This document shows positions 15,912 to 24,620 of a stretch of DNA of 64,000 bases, piece by piece. Made by a program: the position numbers and the translations under genes. The notes under the pieces were generated by a model. It ran no database searches. It saw nothing but the letters and a program-made list of their open reading frames with translations, and had not been told where the DNA came from. The stretch's first letter is position 1; the number at the start of each line of letters is the position of its first letter. Origin of the DNA: Aeromicrobium sp. Root236 (GTDB taxonomy: Bacteria; Actinomycetota; Actinomycetes; Propionibacteriales; Nocardioidaceae); the NCBI RefSeq assembly GCF_001428805.1, contig NZ_LMIS01000001.1:1724976-1788975 (forward strand). The letters run 5' to 3'.

Positions 15912-17202
15912 CCTCACGCAGCCACGCGTCGAACAGCCCACCCACCGAGGCGCCGCACATCTCGCCGGTCAACGCGATGAAGTCGTCCGTCGACACCGAG
16001 CCGTGGGCATGGCGCTCGGTCCACGTCTGAAGGAGCTCGAAGAACCGGGTGTCACCGACGTCCGTGCGCAGCGCGTGCAGCAGCAGAGCCCCACGCTTGT
16101 AGACCCGGTCGTCGAACATCAGGTCGGGGCCGGGGTCGCCCAGCAGGAAGTCCTGCTCGAGGCCGGCCAGGCGGTCCCAGTGCAGCTGCGCATGGTCCGC
16201 AGCGGGCTCGCGACCGGACTCCTCCGACCACAGCCACTCGGCGTAGCAGGCGAAGCCCTCGTGCAGCCAGATGTCGCGCCAGCTGGCGAGCGTCACGCTG
16301 TTGCCGAACCACTGGTGGGCGAGCTCGTGGGCGACGAGGCGTTCGCTGTCCCAGTCGTCGGTGGCGAAGTTGGAGCCGAAGACCGCGAGTCCCTGGGCCT
16401 CGAGCGGGATGTCGAGCTCGTCCGCGGTGATGACGGCCGTGTAGGACGCGAAGGGGTAGGGCCCGAACAACCCCACGAACGTGCTCATCATCTCGTCCTG
16501 CCGGGCGAACGGCCCGCCACTGGTGGCCTTCTTGCCTGCGGGATGGACCGTGCGTAGGGGCACGGTGCCGCCCGACTCCACCACGTCGTAGCGGCCGATC
16601 TGGACTGTCGCCAGGTAGGTCGCCATCGGCGACTCCTCGACGTGGCGCCACGTCGTGCCCGCGGACCGGCGGCGCTTGCTCTCGAGGACCCCGTTGGCCA
16701 CGACCCGATAGTTGGAGGGCGCGGTGATCTCGATCGCGTACGTCGCCTTGTTGGCCGGCCGGTCGTTGCAGGGGAACCACGACGGCGCACCGTGCGGCTG
16801 GGACGCGACGATGACCCCGTCGGCGAGCTCCTCCCAGCCTGCGTCGCCGTCGAGGCCCGGCATGGGCTGGGGCGATCCGGCGTAGGATACGACGATCGTG
16901 AACGTGCTCCCGGCGGCCACGGCGGCACGGGGGCGTACGACCAACCGGTGCTTGCGCTGGGTGTACTTCGCGACGGGCGATCCGTCGACGCTGACCTTGG
17001 ACACCCGCAGGCGGTAGAGGTCGAGCTCCAGCTCGTCGAGCTCCTCCAGCGCCGTCGCGGTGATGGTGGCGCGACCTGACAGCCGGTTCGACTCGACGCT
17101 GTAGTCGAGCTGCAGGTCGTAGTGCGTGACGTCAAACGACAGGTCGCCGTGGTCCGGGACGTAGCGGTCGTCCTCGACACCGACTGCTGCGGCGCGCGTC
17201 AC
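15883..17202 (-). CDS. M1 family zinc aminopeptidase
   Basis: A 439-residue gluzincin peptidase, shorter than typical 850-residue aminopeptidase N. It has the zinc motif H292-E293-L-A-H296 (AHELAHQWFGN) and the third ligand Glu315 in IWLHEGFACYAEW. The GAMEN exopeptidase motif is replaced by EAQGLAVFG at about 268-276. There is no clear signal peptide. GTG at 17202 overlaps the stop of the synthetase gene at 17199, so the two are co-translated. As I recall, Streptomyces epsilon-polylysine producers carry a metallo-aminopeptidase that degrades the polymer; the linkage here suggests a similar protective or recycling role. Confidence 0.88.
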   Translation of the reverse strand: MTRAAAVGVEDDRYVPDHGDLSFDVTHYDLQLDYSVESNRLSGRATITATALEELDELELDLYRLRVSKVSVDGSPVAKYTQRKHRLVVRPRAAVAAGSTFTIVVSYAGSPQPMPGLDGDAGWEELADGVIVASQPHGAPSWFPCNDRPANKATYAIEITAPSNYRVVANGVLESKRRRSAGTTWRHVEESPMATYLATVQIGRYDVVESGGTVPLRTVHPAGKKATSGGPFARQDEMMSTFVGLFGPYPFASYTAVITADELDIPLEAQGLAVFGSNFATDDWDSERLVAHELAHQWFGNSVTLASWRDIWLHEGFACYAEWLWSEESGREPAADHAQLHWDRLAGLEQDFLLGDPGPDLMFDDRVYKRGALLLHALRTDVGDTRFFELLQTWTERHAHGSVSTDDFIALTGEMCGASVGGLFDAWLREVSLPALPQA

Positions 17203-20200
17203 CGCGGAGCCGCGATGTCGTCTTCGGCCCACGGCCCGATCGGGTTGCCGATCCAGCGGGTCTTCTTCGGCACCGACTCCCCGCGCATGACGAGTGACAC
17301 CGGACCGATCGAGGCGTGCGCACCGATGGTCGCGGCCGGGAGGATGACGCTGTGGGGTCCGAGCGTCGATCCTGGCTCGAGCGAGACGGTGTCCATGCTG
17401 AGTATCCGATCATGGAAGAGGTGCGTCTGCACCACGCAGCCCCGGTTCACCGTGCTTCCCGCCCCGAGCGTGATGAGGTCTGCCTCGGGCAGCCAGTACG
17501 TCTCGCACCACACGCCGCGCCCGACACGCGCGCCCAGCGACCGCAACCAGAGGTTGAGCACCGGCGTGCCCGACGCGGTTCGCGCCAGCCAGGGCGCGCC
17601 CAGCACCTCGACGAAGGTGTCGGCGAGCTCGTTGCGCCACACGAAGCTGCTCCACAACGGGTGCTCGGCGGGGCGGACCTTGCCGACCAGGGCCCACTTC
17701 GCCCCGGCGGCCGCGAGAGCCGCAATGGCCCCTGCGGCGATGAGCACGAGGCCCGACAGGGCTGCCGCCACCGGCCAGCTCCCGGCAGCGAGCCGCTCCA
17801 GCCCGACCACGACGACCAGCCCGAGCAGTCCGTTCAGGACCAGCGGGACGGCGCGGGCCAGCTCGACCAGAGCCCGGAACGTCCGTACGCGCCGAGGCGG
17901 TGCATGCGTCCTGCTGTCGTCGGCCTTGCCAGAGGATCGACGGAGCTTCTGCGGCGGGCTGCCCAGCCAGGACGTGCCGGCCTTGGCCTCGGACCGACGC
18001 GGCGCGGCCGAGAGCACCGCGACCAGCCCGCCCTTGGGGACCTTGCGACCCGGCGCCGTCATGCCGGAGTTGCCGACGAACGCTCGACGGCCGATCTTGA
18101 CCTGCTCGATCCGCAGCCAACCGCCACCGAGCTCGTACATGCCGAGCATCGTGTCGTCGGCGAGGAAGGCGCCGTCGTTGACCGAGGTCAGGGCCGGCAG
18201 CATCAGCACGGTGGAGGCCTCGACCCCCTTGCCGATCTTGGCGCCGAGCAGCCGCAGCCACCAGGGCGTGAGCGTGCTGGAGTAGAGCGGGAAGAGCCAC
18301 GTGCGCGCCTCGTCCATCAATCGCACGACCGACCAGGCCTGCCATCCCGGGACGCTGTGCACGGGGTAGGTGCCGCTGGTCAGGCCGATCGACTGCAGCC
18401 TCACCGCCGCCAGCACCAGCAGGGCGAGCGCGACGAACCCGGCCAGCACACCGAGCGGCGCCGCTATCGCGAGCCGGGTCAGTGCCTCGCCAAGGCTGTC
18501 GGCCGACCGGACGAGGGGAACGACAGCAAGCGCGCCGATGCACACGGCGAGCACTGGCAGCAGCGCAATGCCGCCGGCCACCAAGGCGTACGCGAGGGTC
18601 CAACGGCGCCGTCGTGGCGCTCGCGTGCTGGTGAAGGGCCCGCGTGCGGGACCTTTGCGTCGGGCTGGAGCGCCGGACCAGTACTCGCCGTCCGGAACCA
18701 CGCCGAAGACCGCCGAGCCCGGTCCGATCTCGGCTCGGGCCCCGATCCGGGAGCCGGGACCGAGCAGGCTGCGCACCCCGATCCGCGCGTCCGACCCGAC
18801 GGTGACGGTGCCGATGTGGAGCGTGTCGCCGTCCAGCCAGTGCCCGCTGAGATCGACCTCCGGCTCGATCGACGCGCCGTTGCCGATCTCGATCAACCCG
18901 GTGATGGGTGGCAGCGAGTGCAGGTCGACGTCGGACCCGATCCTGGCGCCGAGCATTCTCGCGTACGTCGTCAGCAACGCCGCGCCGGAGAGCGACCCGG
19001 CGCGCAGCTCGTCCGCGAGGTGCTCGGCGAGCCACAGGCGCAGGTGCACCCCGCCACCGCGCGGATGAGCACCCGGCGTGACACCGCGCAGGAGCATGCG
19101 GGCGCCCAGCGCAGCGAGGACCATCCGCCCCGGTGCCGAGATCAGGAGCAGCCAGCCGAGAGCGATCCAGCCCCAGGAGATCTGCGGCAGCCAGGACCAG
19201 CTGACCATCGACGCGACGAGATGGTTGCCGGCCGCCAGCCACGTCAGCCACCGCAGACCACTCAACGTACGCAAGGGGATGGTCAGGACGATCTGCGCCG
19301 CCTGGGTCGCGGTCCGCACGGGCCGGACCGGAGAGTTCTGCCGGGTGGGTTCGCCCGACATGGCGTCGAGCATCGAGGCGAGAGCCGCGACCGACGGGTT
19401 CTCGTAGACGTCGGCAACGGTGACGTCGGGGAACTTCTCCCGCAGCCGGCCCACGAGCTGCGCGGCGCTCAGGCTGCCACCGCCGAGGACGAAGAAGTCG
19501 TCGGCTGGGCTCGTCACCACGGCGCCGAGCAGGTCGAGCCAGATGGTCTTGAGCCAGGCAGCGGTCCCTTCGAGGTGGGTCGCCTCGGCCGACGCGTCAA
19601 TGCCCGGCAACGGCCACGGGAGCGAGTCCCGGTCGATCTTGCCTGAGGTGCGGGTGGGCATGGTGTCGAGCCTGGCGAGCCGGGGCACGAGCGCCTCCGG
19701 CATCTGTCCCCGCAGCACGGTCAGGGCCGCGGTCAGGTCGAAGGCAGCATCGGTCGCCACGTAGCCGACGAGGATGCGGTTGCCGGCCTCGGTCGTCCGG
19801 ATCGCGGCAGCTGCGGCCGCCACCCCGGGCAGTCCCAGCAACGCGCTGTCGATCTCGCCGAGCTCGATGCGCCGGCCGCCGATCTTGATCTGTTCGTCGG
19901 CTCGACCGACGAACACCAGGCCCTCCCCGTCGTACGACACCAGGTCGCCGCTGCGATAGGCGCGATCCCAGCCCAGTGTCGCCATGGCGGCGTACTTCTC
20001 GGCGTCCTTGGCCGGGTCGAGGTAACGCGCGAGCCCGACACCACCGATGATCAGCTCACCGGTCTGGCCCTGCTGTACGTGCCGCCCGTCGGCGTCGACG
20101 ACGGCGAGGTCCCAGCCGGCAAGCGGCAGCCCGATGCGTACCGGAACGCCCGCCTCGAGCGGCGCAGCGCACGCCACCACGGTCGCCTCGGTCGGCCCGT

Positions 20201-21107
20201 ACGTGTTCCACAGCTCGCGGCCCGGTGCGGCCAGGCGCTCGCCGATCTCGGGCGGGCACGCCTCGCCACCGACGATCAGGAGGCGTACGTCGTCGAGCAC
20301 GCCGGGTGGCCACAAGGCGACAAGAGTCGGGACGGTCGAGACCACCGTGATGCCGTTGGCCACCATCCAGGGCCCGAGGTCGCTGCCGCTCTTGACGAGG
20401 GAACGCGGCGCGGGGACGAGGCAGGCGCCGTGTCGCCAGGCAAGCCACATCTCCTCGCACGACGCGTCGAACGCCACCGAGAGCCCCGCCATCACCCGGT
20501 CACCCGGGCCCAAAGGCGCGTCCTGCATGAACAGCGCTGCCTCGGCGTCGACGAATGCCGCGGCGGATCGATGCGAGACCGCGACGCCCTTGGGCGTACC
20601 CGTCGACCCTGAGGTGAAGATGACCCACGCGTCATCGGCCGGCAGGGGCTCCTCGTCGATCGAGACGGCGCTGCCACCGCGGCGCGAGGTGATCACCAGC
20701 TCGTTGCCGACGACGGCCGCGACATCGGCCTCGGCGAACACCGTGCGGGCCCGGGAATCCGGGTCGTCGACGTCGACCGGCACGTACGCGGCGCCGGCGA
20801 CGAGGATCCCCATGATCGCGACGTAGAGGTCGATGGTCCCGGAGTCGACCCGGACGCCCACCCGGTCACCGCGTCCCACCCCACGCTCGCGCAGGGCGGA
20901 GGCGAACGCGTCAGCTGATTCGCAGAACTCCTCGTACGTCAGGACGTTCGACCCGTTGTCCAGCGCCGAGGCGTCCGGGTGCGCCAGCGCGGTCTGCCGC
21001 AGGATGTCGACCAGCGTGCGTACCGGCGGCGCCTGCGTCGCTCGGAGGAGCGGTGAAGGGGCCTCGGACACCAGCGGGCTCAGATCTGATGTCGACACTG
21101 AACACAC
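17199..21107 (-). CDS. NRPS-like adenylation-carrier-membrane synthetase (Pls/PosA/MTA type)
   Basis: A 1302-residue single-module synthetase without a condensation or thioesterase domain. Residues about 30-500 form an adenylation domain: A3 IFTSGSTGTPKG (163-174), NTYGPTEA (301-308), YRSGDLV (384-390), SGKIDRDSLP (488-497). A carrier domain follows with the pantetheine serine Ser545 in FFVLGGGSLS. The rest has several membrane helices alternating with left-handed beta-helix acyltransferase-like domains (hexapeptide repeats such as IGNGASIEPEV and LGAGSTVNRG). This matches the layout and size of epsilon-polylysine synthetase (about 1319 residues). The GTG at 21107 gives the longest form; GTG at 21098 has AAGG eight bases upstream and may be the true start. 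Coupled to the M1 peptidase. Confidence 0.88.
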   Translation of the reverse strand: MCSVSTSDLSPLVSEAPSPLLRATQAPPVRTLVDILRQTALAHPDASALDNGSNVLTYEEFCESADAFASALRERGVGRGDRVGVRVDSGTIDLYVAIMGILVAGAAYVPVDVDDPDSRARTVFAEADVAAVVGNELVITSRRGGSAVSIDEEPLPADDAWVIFTSGSTGTPKGVAVSHRSAAAFVDAEAALFMQDAPLGPGDRVMAGLSVAFDASCEEMWLAWRHGACLVPAPRSLVKSGSDLGPWMVANGITVVSTVPTLVALWPPGVLDDVRLLIVGGEACPPEIGERLAAPGRELWNTYGPTEATVVACAAPLEAGVPVRIGLPLAGWDLAVVDADGRHVQQGQTGELIIGGVGLARYLDPAKDAEKYAAMATLGWDRAYRSGDLVSYDGEGLVFVGRADEQIKIGGRRIELGEIDSALLGLPGVAAAAAAIRTTEAGNRILVGYVATDAAFDLTAALTVLRGQMPEALVPRLARLDTMPTRTSGKIDRDSLPWPLPGIDASAEATHLEGTAAWLKTIWLDLLGAVVTSPADDFFVLGGGSLSAAQLVGRLREKFPDVTVADVYENPSVAALASMLDAMSGEPTRQNSPVRPVRTATQAAQIVLTIPLRTLSGLRWLTWLAAGNHLVASMVSWSWLPQISWGWIALGWLLLISAPGRMVLAALGARMLLRGVTPGAHPRGGGVHLRLWLAEHLADELRAGSLSGAALLTTYARMLGARIGSDVDLHSLPPITGLIEIGNGASIEPEVDLSGHWLDGDTLHIGTVTVGSDARIGVRSLLGPGSRIGARAEIGPGSAVFGVVPDGEYWSGAPARRKGPARGPFTSTRAPRRRRWTLAYALVAGGIALLPVLAVCIGALAVVPLVRSADSLGEALTRLAIAAPLGVLAGFVALALLVLAAVRLQSIGLTSGTYPVHSVPGWQAWSVVRLMDEARTWLFPLYSSTLTPWWLRLLGAKIGKGVEASTVLMLPALTSVNDGAFLADDTMLGMYELGGGWLRIEQVKIGRRAFVGNSGMTAPGRKVPKGGLVAVLSAAPRRSEAKAGTSWLGSPPQKLRRSSGKADDSRTHAPPRRVRTFRALVELARAVPLVLNGLLGLVVVVGLERLAAGSWPVAAALSGLVLIAAGAIAALAAAGAKWALVGKVRPAEHPLWSSFVWRNELADTFVEVLGAPWLARTASGTPVLNLWLRSLGARVGRGVWCETYWLPEADLITLGAGSTVNRGCVVQTHLFHDRILSMDTVSLEPGSTLGPHSVILPAATIGAHASIGPVSLVMRGESVPKKTRWIGNPIGPWAEDDIAAPR

Positions 21108-21121
21108 CTTGGAGCAACGAC

Positions 21122-21159
21122 GTGAACGTCCGGTGAATCACCGGACCCGCAACGTTCAC
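21122..21159. promoter_or_regulatory. Nested palindromes upstream of the synthetase
   Basis: GTCCGGTGA-A-TCACCGGAC (21128-21146) is a perfect 19-base palindrome. Around it GTGAACGT (21122-21129) pairs with ACGTTCAC (21152-21159). The structure lies 15-50 bases before the start of the synthetase gene, where an operator or an mRNA leader structure would act. GTTCACCTGGC at 21155-21165 also resembles one unit of a Streptomyces PhoP box. Confidence 0.5.
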
Positions 21160-21178
21160 CTGGCGTTGGTTGTCCGCC

Positions 21179-21219
21179 TCACCCGCCGGCCGTAGATTCG
21201 ATGACGAGCCGGCGGGTGA
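21179..21219 (-). terminator. Perfect 12-bp inverted repeat downstream of the FadR gene
   Basis: TCACCCGCCGGC (21179-21190) pairs with GCCGGCGGGTGA (21208-21219) around a 17-base loop. It lies 100 bases past the stop of the FadR-type gene (21322) and upstream of the synthetase gene, so it most likely ends the sugar-operon transcript. Confidence 0.5.
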
Positions 21220-21321
21220 ACAGTCCTCGCCGGTGCACACAGGCTCAGCGTGCTGCTTCAACCTCCATGGGCGCCCTGAGCGACTGGGCCCCTCGCCGAC
21301 CACCCGGCTCGAGGGGCTCCG

Positions 21322-22017
21322 TCATGTGTCGGGGTCGTCGGCGCCACCGAGGCTGCGTCGCAGCCAGTCCTCGATCCCCGCGACGTGCGCCAGGGCATGC
21401 GCCGCGGCAACGCTCGGCCGACCCTCGGCGATGGCCAGCGCGATCGCACGATGCTCTCGGCGCGTCTGCTCGAACGAGTCCTGCTGGGTCACGCCGCGCC
21501 ACACCCGCGCCTGATGGGTCCGGGCGGCGACGCTGTCGGCGAGCAGGCACAGCACCGAGTTGCCGGCGGCGAGCGCGATGCGGTGATGGAACTCCAGGTC
21601 GTTCACGACCCAGGCCTCGACCGAGTCCTCGACACCGACCGAGTCCACCAGCGCCAGCAGGTCGGCGGCCTCGTCGGGAGGCATCAGCAGCGCCGCCTTC
21701 TCGGCGGCCAGCGGCTCCAGCGCGCGGCGCACCTCGAACAGGTCGAGGATGTCCGAGTCCTGGTGGAAGTCGATGACGAACGTCAAGGTCTCGAGCAACA
21801 GCTCGGGCTCGAGACTCGTCACGTACGTGCCGTCGCCCCGGCGTACGTCGAGGATGCGGATCATCGAGAGCGCACTGACCGCCTCGCGCAGCGAGCCCCG
21901 GGAGATGCCGAGCTGCTCGGCCAGGTCGGCCTCGCGGGGCAGGCGATCACCGGGCTTGAGGCGACCGTCGAGGATCATGTCCTTGATCTTCGAGATCGCG
22001 TCGTCGGTCAGTGCCAT
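21322..22017 (-). CDS. FadR/GntR-family transcriptional regulator (FCD domain)
   Basis: A 231-residue regulator. The N-terminal winged helix-turn-helix (about 5-72) contains LKPGDRLPREADLAEQLGISRGSLREAVSAL, shown here only as landmarks within GntR consensus. Residues about 90-215 form an all-helical FCD ligand domain with metal-type residues in DLEFHHRIALAAGN and REHRAIALAIAEG. It is the last gene of the unit FAH hydrolase, SDR, regulator and probably senses a fuconate-type acid. The likely operator is the ACATCCGATGT palindrome at 23744 in the divergent promoter region. ATG at 22017 has GGAG close upstream. Confidence 0.88.
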   Translation of the reverse strand: MALTDDAISKIKDMILDGRLKPGDRLPREADLAEQLGISRGSLREAVSALSMIRILDVRRGDGTYVTSLEPELLLETLTFVIDFHQDSDILDLFEVRRALEPLAAEKAALLMPPDEAADLLALVDSVGVEDSVEAWVVNDLEFHHRIALAAGNSVLCLLADSVAARTHQARVWRGVTQQDSFEQTRREHRAIALAIAEGRPSVAAAHALAHVAGIEDWLRRSLGGADDPDT

Positions 22018-22050
22018 GTCACTCCGTTCTCGCTCGGTGGCCGGGCAACC

Positions 22051-22806
22051 TCAGCTGGCGGGCCGGGTTCGCAAGCCTGCCATGCCGCCGTCGACCGCGA
22101 GCGTCGTTCCGGTGGTCGACGTGGCCAGCGGACTGGCCAGGTACGCCACCGCGTGCGCGACCTCATGGGGGCTGACGAGCCGGCCGTGCGGCTGACGGGC
22201 CGTCATCGCCGCGCGCTCGGCGACCGGATCGTCCGCCTTCTCCAGCAGGCCGGTGACGAAGTCGGTCTCGACCGTTCCGGGATTGACGCTGTTGACCCGG
22301 ATGCCCTCGCGGACGTGGTCCGCGGCCATCGCCAGGGTGAGCGCGTGGACGGCACCCTTGGTGGCCGAGTAGAGCGCCCGCTCGGGCAGTCCGGCGGTTG
22401 CGGCGATCGACGAGACGTTGACGATCGCCGGGCTCGGCGACTGCCGCAGGTGGGGCAGGGCGGCACGGGTCGTCCGGACGACGCCGAAGAGGTTGACGTC
22501 GAACACCCGCTGCCAGTCGGCGTCGGTGTTGTCCTCGACCGTGCCCTTCGCGCTGATGCCGGCGTTGTTGACGACGATGTCGATACGTCCGAGCGTGCGC
22601 ACGACCGTCTCGATCGCCGCACGGACGCTGTCGTCGGAGGCGACGTTCGCCTCGACGGCGAGCGTGCCCTCGGGGGCGGCGCCGGGATTGAGGTCGAGGA
22701 TCGCGACCGAGGCGCCGCGGTCGTGGAGCTCCGAGGCGATCGCTGCCCCGATGCCGCTGGCACCACCGGTGACGATCGCGACGAGGCCCTCGAGCTCCGC
22801 GCTCAT
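22051..22806 (-). CDS. SDR dehydrogenase, probable 2-keto-3-deoxy-L-fuconate dehydrogenase
   Basis: A 251-residue classical short-chain dehydrogenase. It has TGGASGIG (13-20) for NAD binding, NNAGIS, and the active site S-Y-K in VSSIAATAG and LYSATKG. The C-terminus DGGMAGLRTRPAS is normal for the family. It starts inside the stop of the FAH hydrolase gene (four-base overlap). In the oxidative L-fucose route the keto-deoxy acid is oxidised at C4 before cleavage by an FAH-type hydrolase, so this pair fits that step. SDR specificity cannot be read from sequence alone; the role is inferred from the neighbours. Confidence 0.82.
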   Translation of the reverse strand: MSAELEGLVAIVTGGASGIGAAIASELHDRGASVAILDLNPGAAPEGTLAVEANVASDDSVRAAIETVVRTLGRIDIVVNNAGISAKGTVEDNTDADWQRVFDVNLFGVVRTTRAALPHLRQSPSPAIVNVSSIAATAGLPERALYSATKGAVHALTLAMAADHVREGIRVNSVNPGTVETDFVTGLLEKADDPVAERAAMTARQPHGRLVSPHEVAHAVAYLASPLATSTTGTTLAVDGGMAGLRTRPAS

Positions 22807-23663
22807 CGTGCCGCCTCGTGCGCGACGACGTCCTGGCGCTGCCGGCCGAGGCCGTCGATCTCGAGCTCGACCACGTCTCCCGGCTGCAGGTAGGGGAACC
22901 GGCCCGACAGCGCGACACCCTCGGGCGTACCGGTCAGCACGACGTCACCGGGATCGAGCACCATGTACTGGCTCAGGTGATGGATGATGTGGGCGACGTC
23001 GAAGATCAGGTCCGCCGTCGACGAGTCCTGGCGGGGCTCCCCGTTGACCCAGCTGCGGAGCCGCAGGTTGGCGTGGTCGACCTCGTCCGGGGTGACCACC
23101 CACGGGCCGAGCGGGCTGAAGCCGGGCGCGATCTTGCCCTTGCTCCACTGCCCGCCGGACTCCTCGAGCTGGAACGCCCGCTCCGACAGGTCGTTGGCCA
23201 GCACGAATCCCGCCACGTGGTCGAGGCTCTGCTCGACCGAGTCGAGATAGGACGCCCGTCGGCCGATCACGATGCCCAGCTCGACCTCCCAGTCGGTCTT
23301 GGTGCTGCCGCGCGGGATCGTCACGGTGTCGTTCGGCCCTGCGATCGTGTTGGCGGCCTTGAAGAACAGCACCGGCACGCTCGGCGGCTCCGAGCCGGAC
23401 TCGGCGGCATGGGCGGCGTAGTTCATGCCGATGCAGACGATCGTGCCGGGCTTGGCGATGGGTGCACCCACGCGGAGCGTCTCGGCATCGGGGACGACGG
23501 GCAGCGTGTCCGCAGCCACGGCAGCACGCACCCGGGCGACGCCGTCCGAGGCCCAGAACGTCTCGTCGATCTCGTCGGTGATCGACGAGATGTCGAGGAT
23601 GCGGTCCTCGACCTGGACGACAGGGGTCTCGCTGCCCAAGGGGCCGAGCCGGGCAAACTTCAT
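22803..23663 (-). CDS. Fumarylacetoacetate hydrolase family protein (2,4-diketo-3-deoxy-L-fuconate hydrolase-like)
   Basis: A 286-residue FAH-fold hydrolase expected to cut a 2,4-diketo acid into pyruvate and a second acid (lactate for L-fuconate). The N-terminal domain covers about 60 residues. The catalytic core opens with IVCIGMNYAAHAAESG and holds the metal ligands in DWEVELGIVIGR (two Glu) and VLANDLSER (Asp). It ends with LTGTPEGVALS and the family-type PGDVVELEIDGLG. It is the first gene of the leftward unit that includes the SDR and FadR regulator, and faces the fuconolactonase gene across a 105-base promoter region. Confidence 0.88.
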   Translation of the reverse strand: MKFARLGPLGSETPVVQVEDRILDISSITDEIDETFWASDGVARVRAAVAADTLPVVPDAETLRVGAPIAKPGTIVCIGMNYAAHAAESGSEPPSVPVLFFKAANTIAGPNDTVTIPRGSTKTDWEVELGIVIGRRASYLDSVEQSLDHVAGFVLANDLSERAFQLEESGGQWSKGKIAPGFSPLGPWVVTPDEVDHANLRLRSWVNGEPRQDSSTADLIFDVAHIIHHLSQYMVLDPGDVVLTGTPEGVALSGRFPYLQPGDVVELEIDGLGRQRQDVVAHEAAR

Positions 23664-23731
23664 CAGAATCCTTCGCAGACATTCGATCTTTGGTCGAGGC
23701 GTCGCGCGCCATTGCGCGGCATTCCGGTATC

Positions 23732-23759
23732 TTGACGGATCAAACATCCGATGTCTAGT
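23732..23759 (+). promoter_or_regulatory. Divergent promoter region with ACATCCGATGT operator
   Basis: ACATC-C-GATGT (23744-23754) is a perfect 11-base palindrome. It lies between TTGACG (23732-23737) and TCTAGT (23754-23759), which could be the -35 and -10 of the fuconolactonase promoter with a 16-base spacer. A related half-matching site GACATTCGATC lies near 23681 on the hydrolase side. A FadR-type repressor bound here would block the promoter. Confidence 0.5.
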
Positions 23760-23768
23760 CTCGGGGGT

Positions 23769-24620
23769 GTGGTCACCTATCTCGACACGCACCTGCACTG
23801 CTGGGACCGACGACTCTTCTCCTACGACTGGCTCGACGGCACCCCGTTCCCCGAGCAGTTCACTCCGGCCGATCTGGCCGGCCAGAGCCCGGGCTCCCTG
23901 GGCGCGGTGTTCGTCGAGGCCGATCGCACCGCCGACCAGGCCCCGGCGGAGGCCCAGTGGGCCGCGCAGCTGCACGCAGGCGGCCCCGCCATCGCCGCGG
24001 TCGTGGCGTTCCTGCCCATCGAGCGCGGCGACGCCGTCGTCGCGGACCTCGACGTGCTGGGCCAGGTTGACAAGGTCACCGGTGTCCGCCGACTGCTGCA
24101 GGACGAGCCTGCCGAGTTCTTCGACGATCCCGCCGTCGCAGCCGGACTGGTCGCCGTCGGGCGCGCCGGGCTGACGTTCGACGCATGCGTCCGCGCCCAC
24201 CAGCTCCCCGCGCTCGTACGTCTGAGGCAGCGCGCCCCCGAGACCACCGTGGTCCTCGACCACCTCGGCAAGCCGGACATCGACGACACCTGGGGCAGCC
24301 CGTCGACGACGCAATGGCTCGAGGACCTGACGACGCTGGCCCGGGAGCCGAACACCCTCATCAAGCTCTCCGGCCAGGGTTCGGCGACGGATCCAGCACG
24401 TACGTTCGACCGCGCGCACCCGTTCGTGGGTGCCGCCCTCGAGGTGTTCGGGCCGGACCGCTGCATGGTGGGCAGCGACTGGCCGGTGTCCCGCCGCGAC
24501 GGTGAACCGTACGAGGCGTGGTTGGACTTCGTGGCCACCTCGTTCGGCCTGACGGAGGCGGAGCAGGCACTCGTGCTCCGCACCAACGGCGCCACGACGT
24601 ACGGGATCGCGCTCGACTAG
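23769..24620 (+). CDS. Amidohydrolase, probable L-fuconolactonase
   Basis: A 283-residue metal-dependent hydrolase of the amidohydrolase-2 family. It opens with YLDTHLHCWD, which carries the metal-binding HxH pair, and later shows VVLDHLGKPD and GSDWPVSRRDG, the usual positions of the remaining ligands. Relatives include L-fuconolactonase and L-rhamnono-lactonase, which open sugar lactones made by aldose dehydrogenases. GTG at 23769 fits the family N-terminus; an ATG at 23751 would add six residues and overlap the operator. It stands opposite the FAH/SDR/FadR unit, matching the second step of oxidative L-fucose breakdown. Confidence 0.85.
   Translation: MVTYLDTHLHCWDRRLFSYDWLDGTPFPEQFTPADLAGQSPGSLGAVFVEADRTADQAPAEAQWAAQLHAGGPAIAAVVAFLPIERGDAVVADLDVLGQVDKVTGVRRLLQDEPAEFFDDPAVAAGLVAVGRAGLTFDACVRAHQLPALVRLRQRAPETTVVLDHLGKPDIDDTWGSPSTTQWLEDLTTLAREPNTLIKLSGQGSATDPARTFDRAHPFVGAALEVFGPDRCMVGSDWPVSRRDGEPYEAWLDFVATSFGLTEAEQALVLRTNGATTYGIALD

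Noticed and set aside
21155..21176. PhoP box direct repeat upstream of the synthetase
   Set aside because: Only the first unit is close to consensus; the second unit GTTGGTTGTCC is poor, so it is mentioned only as a possibility.
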